DNA of 27,946 nucleotides, taken from positions 1 through 27,946 of the IMG/VR virus record IMGVR_UViG_3300037584_005313. The stretch is one strand, 5' to 3'. Positions 13,250 through 21,421 of the stretch are shown here, piece by piece. Positions within the stretch are counted from its first letter, which is position 1. Every line of letters begins with the position of its first letter. This DNA comes from a virus. The position numbers and the translations under genes were made by a program. The notes beneath the pieces are model-generated. The model saw only the letters and a program-made list of their open reading frames with translations, ran no database searches and was not told where the DNA came from.

Positions 13250-13981
13250 ATGTCGGCCCTTGTAGCGGGCCACATGTTTATGGCTGGATTTTCAGCCGTT
13301 CATTCGCTCTACCGAATTTTAAAACCTTATCGCGTGGGCATTTACGGGCCGAGTATGACGGGAAAAACAACCCTCGACCAGTATTTGACAGTTCCCGGAG
13401 ATATAGACCCCATACCTGATGCTTTCCGCACGACACATGCCAAATCCTATGATGCGCTCGGTCACTCTATGCCAAAGGTTTCAAGAAAACAAATACGATG
13501 GCAAAGCGAGAAAAAGATTGTATCTACAACAGATATAGCGGGCCAGTCTCAATTTCGCAATATGTGGGTTGAAGATATGTTTGGGCGGAATGTAGAATTA
13601 GTGATTTACATGATAGACCACCGTTCATTGTCTTCATTACAATTTACTTTGGATTCTGTCTCTGGTTTCAATTACTTAATTGACAACATTACGAAAAAAT
13701 CAGTTACTAAACAAATCAGCCGACACGCAAAGCGTAAATCGAAAAAATATACGCCAAAAGTATTTTGTTTGATGATTAACAAAATGGATGTTTGGTGGGA
13801 TCCATTGGCAATTAAACTATTAGAACATAATTTGTTGCGTGAGCATCCAATTGCTTTACCGTATAGGGATGGCTTAAAGAGATTAAGAAAAGCAGGTATT
13901 CGTGCTGAAGTCTTGGCTGTATCGGCTCAACATGGCATCAATGTAGGGAAAGTATTTACCAATTTAATTGCCGACTTTTGA
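13250..13981 (+). CDS. Ras/Arf-like small GTPase
   Basis: The 243-residue protein starts at ATG 13250, four bases after the previous stop, with GGTGA upstream. It carries the GTPase signature in order: G1 G33-P-S-M-T-G-K-T40 (phosphate loop), G3 D95-I-A-G-Q99 with a Ras-type catalytic Gln, G4 N177-K-M-D180 (guanine specificity) and G5 V224-S-A. The region between G4 and G3 includes a hydrophobic strand VELVIYMIDH. The first ~24 residues (ALVAGHMFMAGFSAVHSLY) are hydrophobic enough to be a membrane-associating helix, in keeping with the two membrane proteins upstream. Archaeal small GTPases act as regulatory switches (MglA-like, Arf-like). A GTPase inside a viral late operon is unusual. Confidence 0.88.
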   Translation: MSALVAGHMFMAGFSAVHSLYRILKPYRVGIYGPSMTGKTTLDQYLTVPGDIDPIPDAFRTTHAKSYDALGHSMPKVSRKQIRWQSEKKIVSTTDIAGQSQFRNMWVEDMFGRNVELVIYMIDHRSLSSLQFTLDSVSGFNYLIDNITKKSVTKQISRHAKRKSKKYTPKVFCLMINKMDVWWDPLAIKLLEHNLLREHPIALPYRDGLKRLRKAGIRAEVLAVSAQHGINVGKVFTNLIADF

Positions 13982-14002
13982 TTCTGGGGAGGGTTTAAGA
14001 GT

Positions 14003-14953
14003 ATGACAGTTATGGCAGGGTTGATGGCGTTTAACGGTTTCTTGGGAGGCGGCAATGTCTCTTTGAGTAATGTAACTGACGAACAATTACGGGCATTGTC
14101 GTTAAACACAGGCATTGCATTTGAATTGTTAAAGTCTCAACAACGGGCTGAAATGGCAAGTGCTGGTTCTCAAGGGTTAGATGATGAAGCAGTCATTCCG
14201 ACCGTCGAATTAAAATTAAAGTCAAATCCTAAAAACCCAAAAAAGGCTCGCAAAAAGAATATTAAAATACTGCGTAAAGCATTGCGGCCCCCAAATTATA
14301 ATCTTGGATTGTTCAAAATTTACAGATACAATGCCCCGCATGAGTGTGCTTGTTGCGGCGTTGATATTCGCAGATTTCTTGAAGGAGATAATGCCTATGC
14401 ACACATTGTAGATGAAAAAACTGGCCTTTCTTTAGCCGACATTTATTGGTTTAACGAGGACACTGGAAAGACGGTTAAGCCACATGCAAGAACACACGCT
14501 GATCATGGTGATGAAATGAACAGCACATATTGTCCCGCCCATTTACATATATTTCATACGCTAAGGTCATTGCTGGATGAACAAGAATTTTCCGAGGATG
14601 GCTTTGCTTCAAGAAAAGTAAGTAAAGGAACCAAATTTATGAAAGTCACCGGAATGGGGGCATTGACAAGAGGGTTCAAATCAACCGATAACAGAAGCAC
14701 TCCTGAATCTATTCTAAAATACGAACAATTTTTCAAAATGATTCACACCGATGCCGAACATAGCAAGGGCATTAAAATTATGCAATACGAAAACCCCATT
14801 AGCGGTATAGTTGATTTCGTCACAGTTTCATTCGATTTGAGGATTTTACAAACAGAACAAAATTTGATGCAAAGTAATTTTGTAGCAAATCAAAGTTTGA
14901 CCGCAAATCAAATGAATATGAACGAACTGCCCCAAACAGGGCAACAGCAATAA
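14003..14953 (+). CDS. Cys/His-rich zinc-binding protein, unrecognised
   Basis: The 316-residue protein starts at ATG 14003, nine bases after GGGGAGGG. The N-terminus has a glycine-rich hydrophobic stretch (MAGLMAFNGFLGGGNVSL), then a basic segment (NPKNPKKARKKNIKILRK). The middle contains a Cys/His cluster, HECACCGVDI and later THADHG and YCPAHLHIFH, which likely binds one or two zinc ions. The C-terminus is Gln/Asn-rich (NQSLTANQMNMNELPQ). It is a probable structural or assembly protein of the virion, judged from its place between the GTPase and other Gln-rich late proteins. An HNH-type nuclease was considered because of the Cys/His cluster, but the order of residues does not fit well. Confidence 0.82.
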   Translation: MTVMAGLMAFNGFLGGGNVSLSNVTDEQLRALSLNTGIAFELLKSQQRAEMASAGSQGLDDEAVIPTVELKLKSNPKNPKKARKKNIKILRKALRPPNYNLGLFKIYRYNAPHECACCGVDIRRFLEGDNAYAHIVDEKTGLSLADIYWFNEDTGKTVKPHARTHADHGDEMNSTYCPAHLHIFHTLRSLLDEQEFSEDGFASRKVSKGTKFMKVTGMGALTRGFKSTDNRSTPESILKYEQFFKMIHTDAEHSKGIKIMQYENPISGIVDFVTVSFDLRILQTEQNLMQSNFVANQSLTANQMNMNELPQTGQQQ

Positions 14954-14965
14954 TGAGTGATATAT

Positions 14966-15556
14966 ATGGGATGGTTTAGCAAGGATACAACACCGACGCA
15001 ACAATTCGGAACGCCGCAACAAACGCAAATGAATGGTTATAATGGTATGCAAGGTATGGGCGCAATGGGAATGATGCAACAACAACAAAACCCAATGATG
15101 CAACAAATGGCAAATGATCCGATTATTGCTTTAGCCCGTATGCTTGAATTACATGACCCAATGGCTGTGTTCTTGGCATCTCATAATTTGCCGACTCTTA
15201 TTGAATTGATGGGCGAGGTTGTCCGTCTTTCTTTGAAGGAGTTTCTAAGCCAAGCAACATTCACTTTAGACAAGGATACTGGTGCATTAACTCTCGATAC
15301 GGCTAAATTGCCTTCGCAACTTTCAACGCTTTCGCCAGAAAACCTTGCTTTGACAATGAATAGAGTCCAGCAATCGGCACAGATGACAATTCAACAGAAT
15401 GCTCAACAAAAACAAATGTTGCTCAATGCTCATCAAATGACAGGTGGAATGAATGGAACTCAACCCGGATTCTTCGGTAGTCTTTTAGGTTCGGCACTTG
15501 GTAATCAAATGCAAAACGGTAATGCGGCAAAATTAGGTGCAGGTTTGGTGCTTTAA
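14966..15556 (+). CDS. Met/Gln-rich late protein, unrecognised
   Basis: The 196-residue protein starts at ATG 14966 (GTG 14957 in the same frame is possible). The first 50 residues are a low-complexity Met/Gln/Gly segment (MQGMGAMGMMQQQQNPMM). A compact helical domain follows (DPIIALARMLELHDPMAVFL; TLIELMGEVVRLSLKEFL). The tail is Gln-rich, then Gly/Leu-rich (GFFGSLLGSALGN). Low-complexity heads of this sort suit virion or scaffold proteins that form multivalent contacts. Function unknown. Confidence 0.78.
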   Translation: MGWFSKDTTPTQQFGTPQQTQMNGYNGMQGMGAMGMMQQQQNPMMQQMANDPIIALARMLELHDPMAVFLASHNLPTLIELMGEVVRLSLKEFLSQATFTLDKDTGALTLDTAKLPSQLSTLSPENLALTMNRVQQSAQMTIQQNAQQKQMLLNAHQMTGGMNGTQPGFFGSLLGSALGNQMQNGNAAKLGAGLVL

Positions 15557-15557
15557 A

Positions 15558-15803
15558 ATGAGTGAAGAAAGAGAAGAAAACGGACAATTTAATCCATACG
15601 ACATGTCGGTTCAATTTATTTCACCAAACAAAATGTTGGTGGAATCGGCAACAATGATTTTTATTATTTCATTTTTCTTATGTTGCTTCACAGTTTTGGT
15701 GGCAAGAGGCAGTAGTATGGGTAGTAATGAGTTGCTCGCTGGTGTTTTTGGCTTGATGCTCACTTTTACAATTGCTGTTCGTCAATACGCATCCTTTCGG
15801 TAG
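15558..15803 (+). CDS. Small two-pass membrane protein
   Basis: The 81-residue protein starts at ATG 15558, one base after the upstream stop. Two hydrophobic helices are visible: MIFIISFFLCCFTVLVARG and LLAGVFGLMLTFTIAV, joined by a short Ser/Gly/Asn loop. The N-terminal 30 residues are charged and soluble. A two-helix protein of this size in a viral late operon could be a holin or a virion membrane component. There is no adjacent endolysin, so the holin idea is weak. Confidence 0.75.
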   Translation: MSEEREENGQFNPYDMSVQFISPNKMLVESATMIFIISFFLCCFTVLVARGSSMGSNELLAGVFGLMLTFTIAVRQYASFR

Positions 15804-15843
15804 TGCCTCCTTTGGTTCGGGAGGCGGGCGATTTACGCCCCGT

Positions 15844-16044
15844 ATGCCTTTAGTTCATAGTCCATTATTGACTCGTTTCGATCAAGACGGGGATGGGGAT
15901 TTTGATATGGATGATGTTAAAGCGTTGCTAAAAAAGAAAAAAAGGACATGTAAAGCCTTGACAAAAAGCGGGAATCCTTGTCGCCTTTCGCCTTTGAAGG
16001 GCGAAGAATACTGTAATACTCATAAGAAGGATAAAAAGCAGTAA
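15844..16044 (+). CDS. EF-hand plus zinc-knuckle mini-protein
   Basis: ATG 15844 gives 66 residues; the frame is open further upstream, to TTG 15772, so the start is uncertain. D13-Q-D-G-D-G-D-F-D-M-D-D24 is a textbook EF-hand/dockerin calcium loop (D-x-D-x-D-G-x5-[DE] pattern) followed by its helix. After a lysine run, C36-x9-C46-x10-C57-x2-H60 (RTCKALTKSGNPCR ... YCNTH) forms a C3H zinc knuckle found in many small viral and bacterial proteins. Calcium-binding plus a nucleic-acid-type zinc knuckle in such a short protein suggests a virion or adhesion role. Function unknown. Confidence 0.72.
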   Translation: MPLVHSPLLTRFDQDGDGDFDMDDVKALLKKKKRTCKALTKSGNPCRLSPLKGEEYCNTHKKDKKQ

Positions 16045-16060
16045 AGGACTCCCTCATTAT

Positions 16061-16768
16061 GTGGGGGGTCGGCAGACGAGAAAGAATTGTTCGTTCTGCG
16101 GGCATCCTGATAGAGACACTTTAGAGGAAAACATCAATTCAGGTGTCTATTCCTCCGAGGAATTAGACCGTGAACAAGGTTGGGCGGAGGGAACAACTCA
16201 TCGACATATGAGGCGGCATTCAAGTGAATATCATAACAACAGCAATTCAAATTGCCCTTTATGCACTCACCCAGAAAGAAGCATCATAGAGGAATCTATT
16301 CTAAATCAAACAGCAGGCATTGATGACTTTGCCGAAGAACTGGATATTCCTTCAAGCCTAATTTCAACGCATATGAACAATCACCGAACAGCATTGATTC
16401 AAAAAGAGGTAAAGGTCGAAGTTATGCCCAAAGCAATCCGTTCAGCCCACGATTCATTAAATAGGATTGAATCAAACATGAACCGTTTAGACCGTTTATT
16501 TGTATTGGTTTTAGATAAATTAGAAAATGACATAGCCGATGAAGATGAGATTTTTGAATTGAAGGAATTAGATACTGCAATAAAATTGCATAAAGAAGTC
16601 CGTGAAACATTGAAGGATTTGGCCGTTTGGATGGAAAAGACCGAAAATGTGGATAAGCAACAATCCGTTTCAATCATTGAAGTGCTTCAACAAGTCTTTT
16701 CAGAAAAAGCACCTGAAGAATGGAGAGAAATGAGATCGGCACTGGCTAAAGCGGGGGTTCTTGAATGA
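16061..16768 (+). CDS. Tandem C2H2-like zinc/HTH protein, candidate small terminase or regulator
   Basis: GTG 16061 starts 235 residues. Two copies of a 55-residue unit lie in tandem: C10-x2-C13-H-P-x-R, 36 residues on H49-x3-H53, then C65-x2-C68-T-H-P-E-R, 36 residues on H104-x3-H108. Within each, a helix-turn-helix-like stretch (IDDFAEELDIPSSLISTHM in copy 2) separates the Cys pair from the His pair. This C..C-H-P-x-R...H-x3-H design occurs in phage DNA-binding proteins. The second half is a long helical, coiled-coil-like region (LDRLFVLVLDKLENDIADED; DTAIKLHKEVRETLKDLA). DNA binding plus an oligomerising helix is what a small terminase needs, but the large subunit lies 7.5 kb downstream. 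The role is inferred. Confidence 0.82.
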   Translation: MGGRQTRKNCSFCGHPDRDTLEENINSGVYSSEELDREQGWAEGTTHRHMRRHSSEYHNNSNSNCPLCTHPERSIIEESILNQTAGIDDFAEELDIPSSLISTHMNNHRTALIQKEVKVEVMPKAIRSAHDSLNRIESNMNRLDRLFVLVLDKLENDIADEDEIFELKELDTAIKLHKEVRETLKDLAVWMEKTENVDKQQSVSIIEVLQQVFSEKAPEEWREMRSALAKAGVLE

Positions 16769-17202
16769 GGGGCGCAAAAGGTAAAACCATTCACCAACTT
16801 ATGTTGAAGGATACCGAATACTCGGACATCCTTCACGAATTTGGAATAAAAAGTATAGAAGACGCAATACAATTTTGCGATGCTTTAGACTTTGTAATTA
16901 AGGCATGGTCTAAAGCAATGATTTCATTTGATGTCGAAGGAACAGAAGGCGTTGAACAAGAAGCCTATGGTGCTTTGATGATGCTTCGTATGTATTTCAA
17001 TAATCTAAAATCTCCTAATGATTTAGAAAATTATTTAGAAGTAATCAAAGCGTTTAATCACTTTTCACTTACAATGAATCCTTTATCCAAGTCATACGCT
17101 CAAACACCTGTGTTGTCTTGCTGGTATGCTTCTTTGCCATTGATTCTTCAACGCGCTTACACTATGTTGCGTAAAAAAGCAAGGAGTGATTTGAATTGGT
17201 AA
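16765..17202 (+). CDS. Unrecognised helical protein
   Basis: The 145-residue protein starts at ATG 16765, overlapping the previous stop as ATGA. It is mostly helical and moderately hydrophobic (EDAIQFCDALDFVIKAWSKA; GALMMLRMYFNNLK; WYASLPLILQRAYTMLRKKA), consistent with a globular alpha-helical domain. No zinc ligands, membrane span or catalytic motif is seen. Tight coupling to the tandem zinc/HTH protein suggests a partner of that protein. Function unknown. Confidence 0.8.
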   Translation: MRGAKGKTIHQLMLKDTEYSDILHEFGIKSIEDAIQFCDALDFVIKAWSKAMISFDVEGTEGVEQEAYGALMMLRMYFNNLKSPNDLENYLEVIKAFNHFSLTMNPLSKSYAQTPVLSCWYASLPLILQRAYTMLRKKARSDLNW

Positions 17203-18650
17203 TTAGCAATCCGAGAGATTCTGGGCTTTGGACTCCAAGAACCCAAGAATTTACAGGCGGCTTTAATGGTCGAGAAATGGTTGATTATGACATTAACCCT
17301 AATGAGGACAATGATGGTTTGTCTCATCACACCCTCCAAACGCCGGAGGATGAAGAAAGTATTCGTCAAATGTCGCCAAAGGAACGAAGAGAGAAGGCTT
17401 TGAGAGAATTGGCGGCTTCAATCCCGCACATCTCTCTAAAACCTCAAGAGATTGATGATGTCCTTGAAAGAACACCTCAAATGTCTGGAATGCAACATTT
17501 GTTGGAGTCCGGCTTAGGAGTCGATATGGGGCAAATGGCAAATGGCGGTTCTCTTTCAGCAGGTGCAAACGCAGGGCCAATTAGAAGTCCAACGGGCCAA
17601 ATCAGTTATCAATCCGATATTGGCAAGGCAATCAAAGACGGCAAATGTTCTAAATGCGGAACAATGGTTATGATGCCTGATGATCCAAATGACTTTTGTA
17701 TGCTTTGTAAATATGGAATAAAACCAAAAAAGACTCCAAAATCTATTCGTTTCAAGCCATTTGATGAAGTCGATATGAACACAGGAGGCGATTTTGGAGA
17801 TACTTCAAACATTGACTATTTCACTGCCAGCGAGGATGAGTATGTTCCTTTGACCGATATTATCAAAGGCAAACGCAAATACAAAGGCCGCCGATATTCC
17901 GATGACGAAGAATCAGACGAAGACGAAAAGAAGTCAAAGAAAAAGCGCAAGCGAACCAATAAGCGCAAAGGTAAGCGTAAATCATTAGGTGGCGGTTCAA
18001 GAGAACCAAAGTCAAAATCAAAGCGTCGAGCAAAGTCTTCTGAAAGAAACCTAAGCCGTTCATCAAAGGCTCAAGCATTTCATCCAAATGTGCATAGCCA
18101 TGCCATGCGTTCTATTGGTTCGGGCCGTTCTGAACAATTACCTCTACGCCTGCGCGACCCTGTGGCCTATCAAAGAAAATTGGCTTATGAAAAGAACCGA
18201 AGAATGATGGGGGCTATGCCTCGCGGTTTGTCGCACCACGCCGATACACGCGGAATTAGTAGTAGAGGAACAGTAATAGGCCAAGGGACAAAATTACCTA
18301 AAGTGCCAAAAATGGGTCAAAATACATCATCGGGGGCAAGGAGAGATAGACTCATGGCTGGCGGCGTTGGAGATCCTTTGGGAACAGCCGACCCCTTGTT
18401 TGCTAAAGCCAACAAATTGAAAATAACTCAAGCCGACATCTCTAATCTCAAAGCACTATTGCGAGATTTGAAAAGAAAAATTGACAAATTGACAAAATCT
18501 CCGCCTGTGCTTGAAGAAAAAGCAAAGAAGGGAGAATCGGCGGAATCGGTTGGAACAGACCCAAATGGCGGAACTAAATTAAATGATGAAGAACGAGCCG
18601 CTTATCGTTTTGGTGACACTACTCAAAATATGATGACTGGAAAGCGGTGA
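17196..18650 (+). CDS. Large basic zinc-ribbon protein, probable virion or nucleoprotein component
   Basis: TTG 17196 is the start: AAGGAG at 17181-17186 precedes it, and no ATG lies near the head of the frame. The 484-residue protein has a polar N-terminus, a zinc ribbon (KCSKCGTMV ... DFCMLCK, about residues 149-170), an acidic stretch (SDDEESDEDEKK) and then a very basic stretch (KKSKKKRKRTNKRKGKRKS, about residues 247-265) that continues Arg/Ser-rich for 40 residues. A C-terminal coiled coil follows (ISNLKALLRDLKRKIDKL). The histone-tail-like basic region could bind or condense DNA. It is likely a structural or DNA-associated virion protein. It overlaps the previous gene by 7 bases. Confidence 0.82.
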   Translation: MVISNPRDSGLWTPRTQEFTGGFNGREMVDYDINPNEDNDGLSHHTLQTPEDEESIRQMSPKERREKALRELAASIPHISLKPQEIDDVLERTPQMSGMQHLLESGLGVDMGQMANGGSLSAGANAGPIRSPTGQISYQSDIGKAIKDGKCSKCGTMVMMPDDPNDFCMLCKYGIKPKKTPKSIRFKPFDEVDMNTGGDFGDTSNIDYFTASEDEYVPLTDIIKGKRKYKGRRYSDDEESDEDEKKSKKKRKRTNKRKGKRKSLGGGSREPKSKSKRRAKSSERNLSRSSKAQAFHPNVHSHAMRSIGSGRSEQLPLRLRDPVAYQRKLAYEKNRRMMGAMPRGLSHHADTRGISSRGTVIGQGTKLPKVPKMGQNTSSGARRDRLMAGGVGDPLGTADPLFAKANKLKITQADISNLKALLRDLKRKIDKLTKSPPVLEEKAKKGESAESVGTDPNGGTKLNDEERAAYRFGDTTQNMMTGKR

Positions 18651-18654
18651 TTCT

Positions 18655-20466
18655 ATGTATTCCGTTTTCAATACAGACCGATACATCATTCGCAAAAATT
18701 ATCATTTGGTCGATATTAAAACACTGATTGATGCGGTGATGTCATCAAATAATCCAGCCGAAGCAGGTCAAATTCTTTCTCAAGCCCCTCACCCTTTAGA
18801 GCATGACGACATCACAGGTGTTGAAGCGGATGCGGCGAAGTATGCTTACGATCATGGATTAGCACCAGATGAAGTGCGAAGGGCGTTTCACGAAGGCCCG
18901 CAAAATCCAATGTATCAAAAAGCGTTTGAGCATTTAGTGACATTGGGTGCGCCCCATATCAATAAGGCAATTGGAATGACAAATCAAATGAAAGGGTCAT
19001 ACATCCCCCCTGCATTTGATAGTGAAGGCAGGGTGACTCAAAGGTGGCGCGAAGGCGGCATTTCAGTGCGCGACCAAAACAACAAGGTTCCTGTTTTCGA
19101 CACTACGGGCAAACTGATTACCCAAATCCGTTCATCATACACTGGCCAACCCGAAGCATTTTCAAGACCATATCATGAAGGATTGGATTTGATGCGGCAA
19201 CAGCAAGGAATCAAAGTAAAGACCAGCGACGAAATCAAACCATCGTTGGTTCATAGAAACACAGTCAATATACAAGACGGGCGAATGCTTTCAAGGTTTT
19301 TCAACACCATTAAACAAGGTATCAGTGCAGACCCAAATGCCGACCCATACGAATTAGCGCGTGGGGCATTAAGACAAGACAATCGTTTTACTGTTCATTC
19401 GGGATTACAGCATAGTGAATTTGGCCCTGCTCGATATAGCCCTGAAACACTTGAACAACAACCTGTGATTCCTCAATCGCCTGCCGACAGTATGGATCAA
19501 TGGCTTGGCCCAACACGCGATGCAAAATGGGTGAAGCATTTAGGGAATAACAATTATTACAAACAAGGCGGGTCTAAAAAACAAATTAGTGATATGGTTG
19601 CACATCATGGAATGTCCGAGCAAGAAGCAAAAGACTTCTTTCAAAGAGTGTATTATAATGAAGACCGCTTAGACGGGGGATATAACAAAAGATTTAGAGA
19701 GGCTTTGCGAAATTGGCACATGAGAGATGGTGTCGCTCCAGAATGGATTGAACAAGCGCAAGTTCCTCAAGGCTCTCCATTATCGGCACAGCAACCTGAA
19801 GAACAAAAGCCGGTCGAAACTCAACCTCAACCTGCGCCACCTGCGGTAGTTGCACCTTCTATCCCCGAACCGCCAAGAGAGCCACCTGCCCCTGCCCCTC
19901 AAAGAAACGCACCCGTTGTATCTGCGCCGCCTGCTCAATTAACCCCTGCACCTCCTTCACCTCCCGTAGCAAACATCAATCCCAATCAAGCATTTGGCGG
20001 CCAAAATAACGCTGTCGGTATGCCACCAAGCCCATCTCAACAAGCAATACCGCCTCGACCCCAAATGCCAGTTCAAAATAACAACGCTTATCCCTCCCCC
20101 CCGCCTCCGAAGCAACAGGGGCGTATTGGGGCAATGTTAAACAATTTTATTGAACGCCTTGGATATGGTTATGAAACCTTACTACCCGGCATCAATAAAT
20201 CGGAGGATTTGAATGATGTTGAATTGGTTCGTGAGGCTCTTGAGAAGGTTCAAATCCAAATTGCGAAGTCCGAAGTTCATTCGCAACAAAACAATTTATC
20301 AATTCATTCCTATACAGATGTGAATAGGATTGCCGCCAGTATGAAAAGGCCGCCGTCTGATATAGTCACTATTGTAGAAAGCCGAGGCGATTGGCCTTCG
20401 CTTGCTAAATCATGGGGAATGAAACATTCCGATGTTCAAAAAATCAAGGTGATGTTTAATGAATGA
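18655..20466 (+). CDS. Large modular late protein with Pro/Gln-rich linker
   Basis: The 603-residue protein starts at ATG 18655, four bases after the previous stop, with GCGGTGA upstream. Residues 1-375 look globular (DPYELARGALRQDNRFTVH; GMSEQEAKDFFQRVYYNED). Residues ~380-490 are a proline/alanine/glutamine-rich flexible linker (QPQPAPPAVVAPSIPEPPRE). The C-terminal ~110 residues are again folded and may hold a helix-turn-helix-like end (RGDWPSLAKSWGMKHSDVQK). The domain-linker-domain layout fits a virion structural or scaffold protein. No family recognised. Confidence 0.82.
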   Translation: MYSVFNTDRYIIRKNYHLVDIKTLIDAVMSSNNPAEAGQILSQAPHPLEHDDITGVEADAAKYAYDHGLAPDEVRRAFHEGPQNPMYQKAFEHLVTLGAPHINKAIGMTNQMKGSYIPPAFDSEGRVTQRWREGGISVRDQNNKVPVFDTTGKLITQIRSSYTGQPEAFSRPYHEGLDLMRQQQGIKVKTSDEIKPSLVHRNTVNIQDGRMLSRFFNTIKQGISADPNADPYELARGALRQDNRFTVHSGLQHSEFGPARYSPETLEQQPVIPQSPADSMDQWLGPTRDAKWVKHLGNNNYYKQGGSKKQISDMVAHHGMSEQEAKDFFQRVYYNEDRLDGGYNKRFREALRNWHMRDGVAPEWIEQAQVPQGSPLSAQQPEEQKPVETQPQPAPPAVVAPSIPEPPREPPAPAPQRNAPVVSAPPAQLTPAPPSPPVANINPNQAFGGQNNAVGMPPSPSQQAIPPRPQMPVQNNNAYPSPPPPKQQGRIGAMLNNFIERLGYGYETLLPGINKSEDLNDVELVREALEKVQIQIAKSEVHSQQNNLSIHSYTDVNRIAASMKRPPSDIVTIVESRGDWPSLAKSWGMKHSDVQKIKVMFNE

Positions 20467-21421
20467 CCTTACGCTAAAAGCCCGACTTGCCGATGCCGAC
20501 CCAAATACAATTGAAAAATATGGGGCTAAAGGCGTTGGTGTGATGGGGAGAATAATGCCGAGAAGTTTTTCAAATCGGCGTTTTGGCTCGCAGGCGGTCG
20601 ATACAGCCGAAGCAAGATACAATCAAGCCGCCAATAGCCGGTTAAGAAACAAGCAACAATTAAATCGCCAAAAATTACAACAAAGGCAAGCGGCGGGTAG
20701 CGGCCAAGTAGCAAATTTTGAGGCGCAAAAAACGCCTGTTGGCCGAGAAACCAAAGAAGAAATGTCAGATCGAGTCAATTTGGAAAACCAACAAAATGCA
20801 CTAAGAGTCGCAAATCAAACTTCAGGTGAAACAGCCCAAAAAACACCCGTTGTTCCTATGGGCCAACAATCTCCCGGCGCAAACGGTAGCACCGAGGTTC
20901 CCGACCAACAAACAACAGAAAATACGCTCGACGCAAATGGAAATATTATCGAAAGCACCCAGACGGTTTCAAATGAAGAACCAAAGCCCGAAGAAGAGGG
21001 TGTTGTCCCTCAAGTGCCTGAAGCACCTCAAGCACCTCAAGCACCGCAAGCACCGCAAGCACCAGCACCGCAAGCACCAGCACCGCAAAATCAAGGTATA
21101 GGTAGTCAAAATTTTTACTTGGGCGGAGGCGGCCAAGCACAGCAACAGCAACAGCAACAACAAATGACTCCAGAGCAACAAGCAAAAGCGGCTCAAGTCG
21201 CTAATGCAACACGACGAGCGAATACAAGCGGCGGTTTAGCAACAAATCCTTTGTTGGGCGTTGCGACAATGGGCCTTTCAAATATAGCAGGGGGGCTATA
21301 CAACGCATATCAAAGAAACCAAGGCAACAAACAACTTCAACAACTTTCAAAGATGTTGCTAATGCGTAAATCCATTGGCATGAGAAATACAACGGGGGCT
21401 TTGCGTCGTGGAAGAATTTGA
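20459..21421 (+). CDS. Low-complexity Gln/Ala/Pro-rich late protein
   Basis: The 320-residue protein starts at ATG 20459, overlapping the previous gene by 8 bases. Its N-terminus is basic and helical (NSRLRNKQQLNRQKLQQRQ). The middle is disordered, with (APQ)n repeats encoded by a 9-bp tandem repeat and a run of eight or so Gln encoded by CAGCAA units. The C-terminus is Gly/Ala-rich and hydrophobic (LGVATMGLSNIAGGLYNAY), then basic (MRKSIGMRNTTGALRRGRI). It looks like a scaffold or internal virion protein. The repeats make its length likely to vary between related genomes. Confidence 0.8.
   Translation: MNDLTLKARLADADPNTIEKYGAKGVGVMGRIMPRSFSNRRFGSQAVDTAEARYNQAANSRLRNKQQLNRQKLQQRQAAGSGQVANFEAQKTPVGRETKEEMSDRVNLENQQNALRVANQTSGETAQKTPVVPMGQQSPGANGSTEVPDQQTTENTLDANGNIIESTQTVSNEEPKPEEEGVVPQVPEAPQAPQAPQAPQAPAPQAPAPQNQGIGSQNFYLGGGGQAQQQQQQQQMTPEQQAKAAQVANATRRANTSGGLATNPLLGVATMGLSNIAGGLYNAYQRNQGNKQLQQLSKMLLMRKSIGMRNTTGALRRGRI
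21011..21085 (+). repeat. Imperfect 9-bp tandem repeat (CAAGCACCN) encoding Ala-Pro-Gln
   Basis: About eight units of CAAGCACC[GT], some shortened to GCACCG, run in frame and encode alternating APQ and AP. Slippage here would change protein length without a frameshift. Confidence 0.85.
21140..21163 (+). repeat. CAGCAA microsatellite encoding polyglutamine
   Basis: CAG and CAA codons alternate for 24 bases, then continue into further Gln-rich sequence. In frame within the gene at 20459. Confidence 0.8.

Noticed and set aside
14336-14560. HNH endonuclease in the Cys/His-rich protein
   Set aside because: Cys and His residues are numerous, but the H-N-H order and the beta-beta-alpha context are not recognisable.
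21011-21085. CRISPR-like array from closely spaced short repeats
   Set aside because: The units are 9-bp coding tandem repeats with no spacers. No cas gene or palindromic repeat is present.
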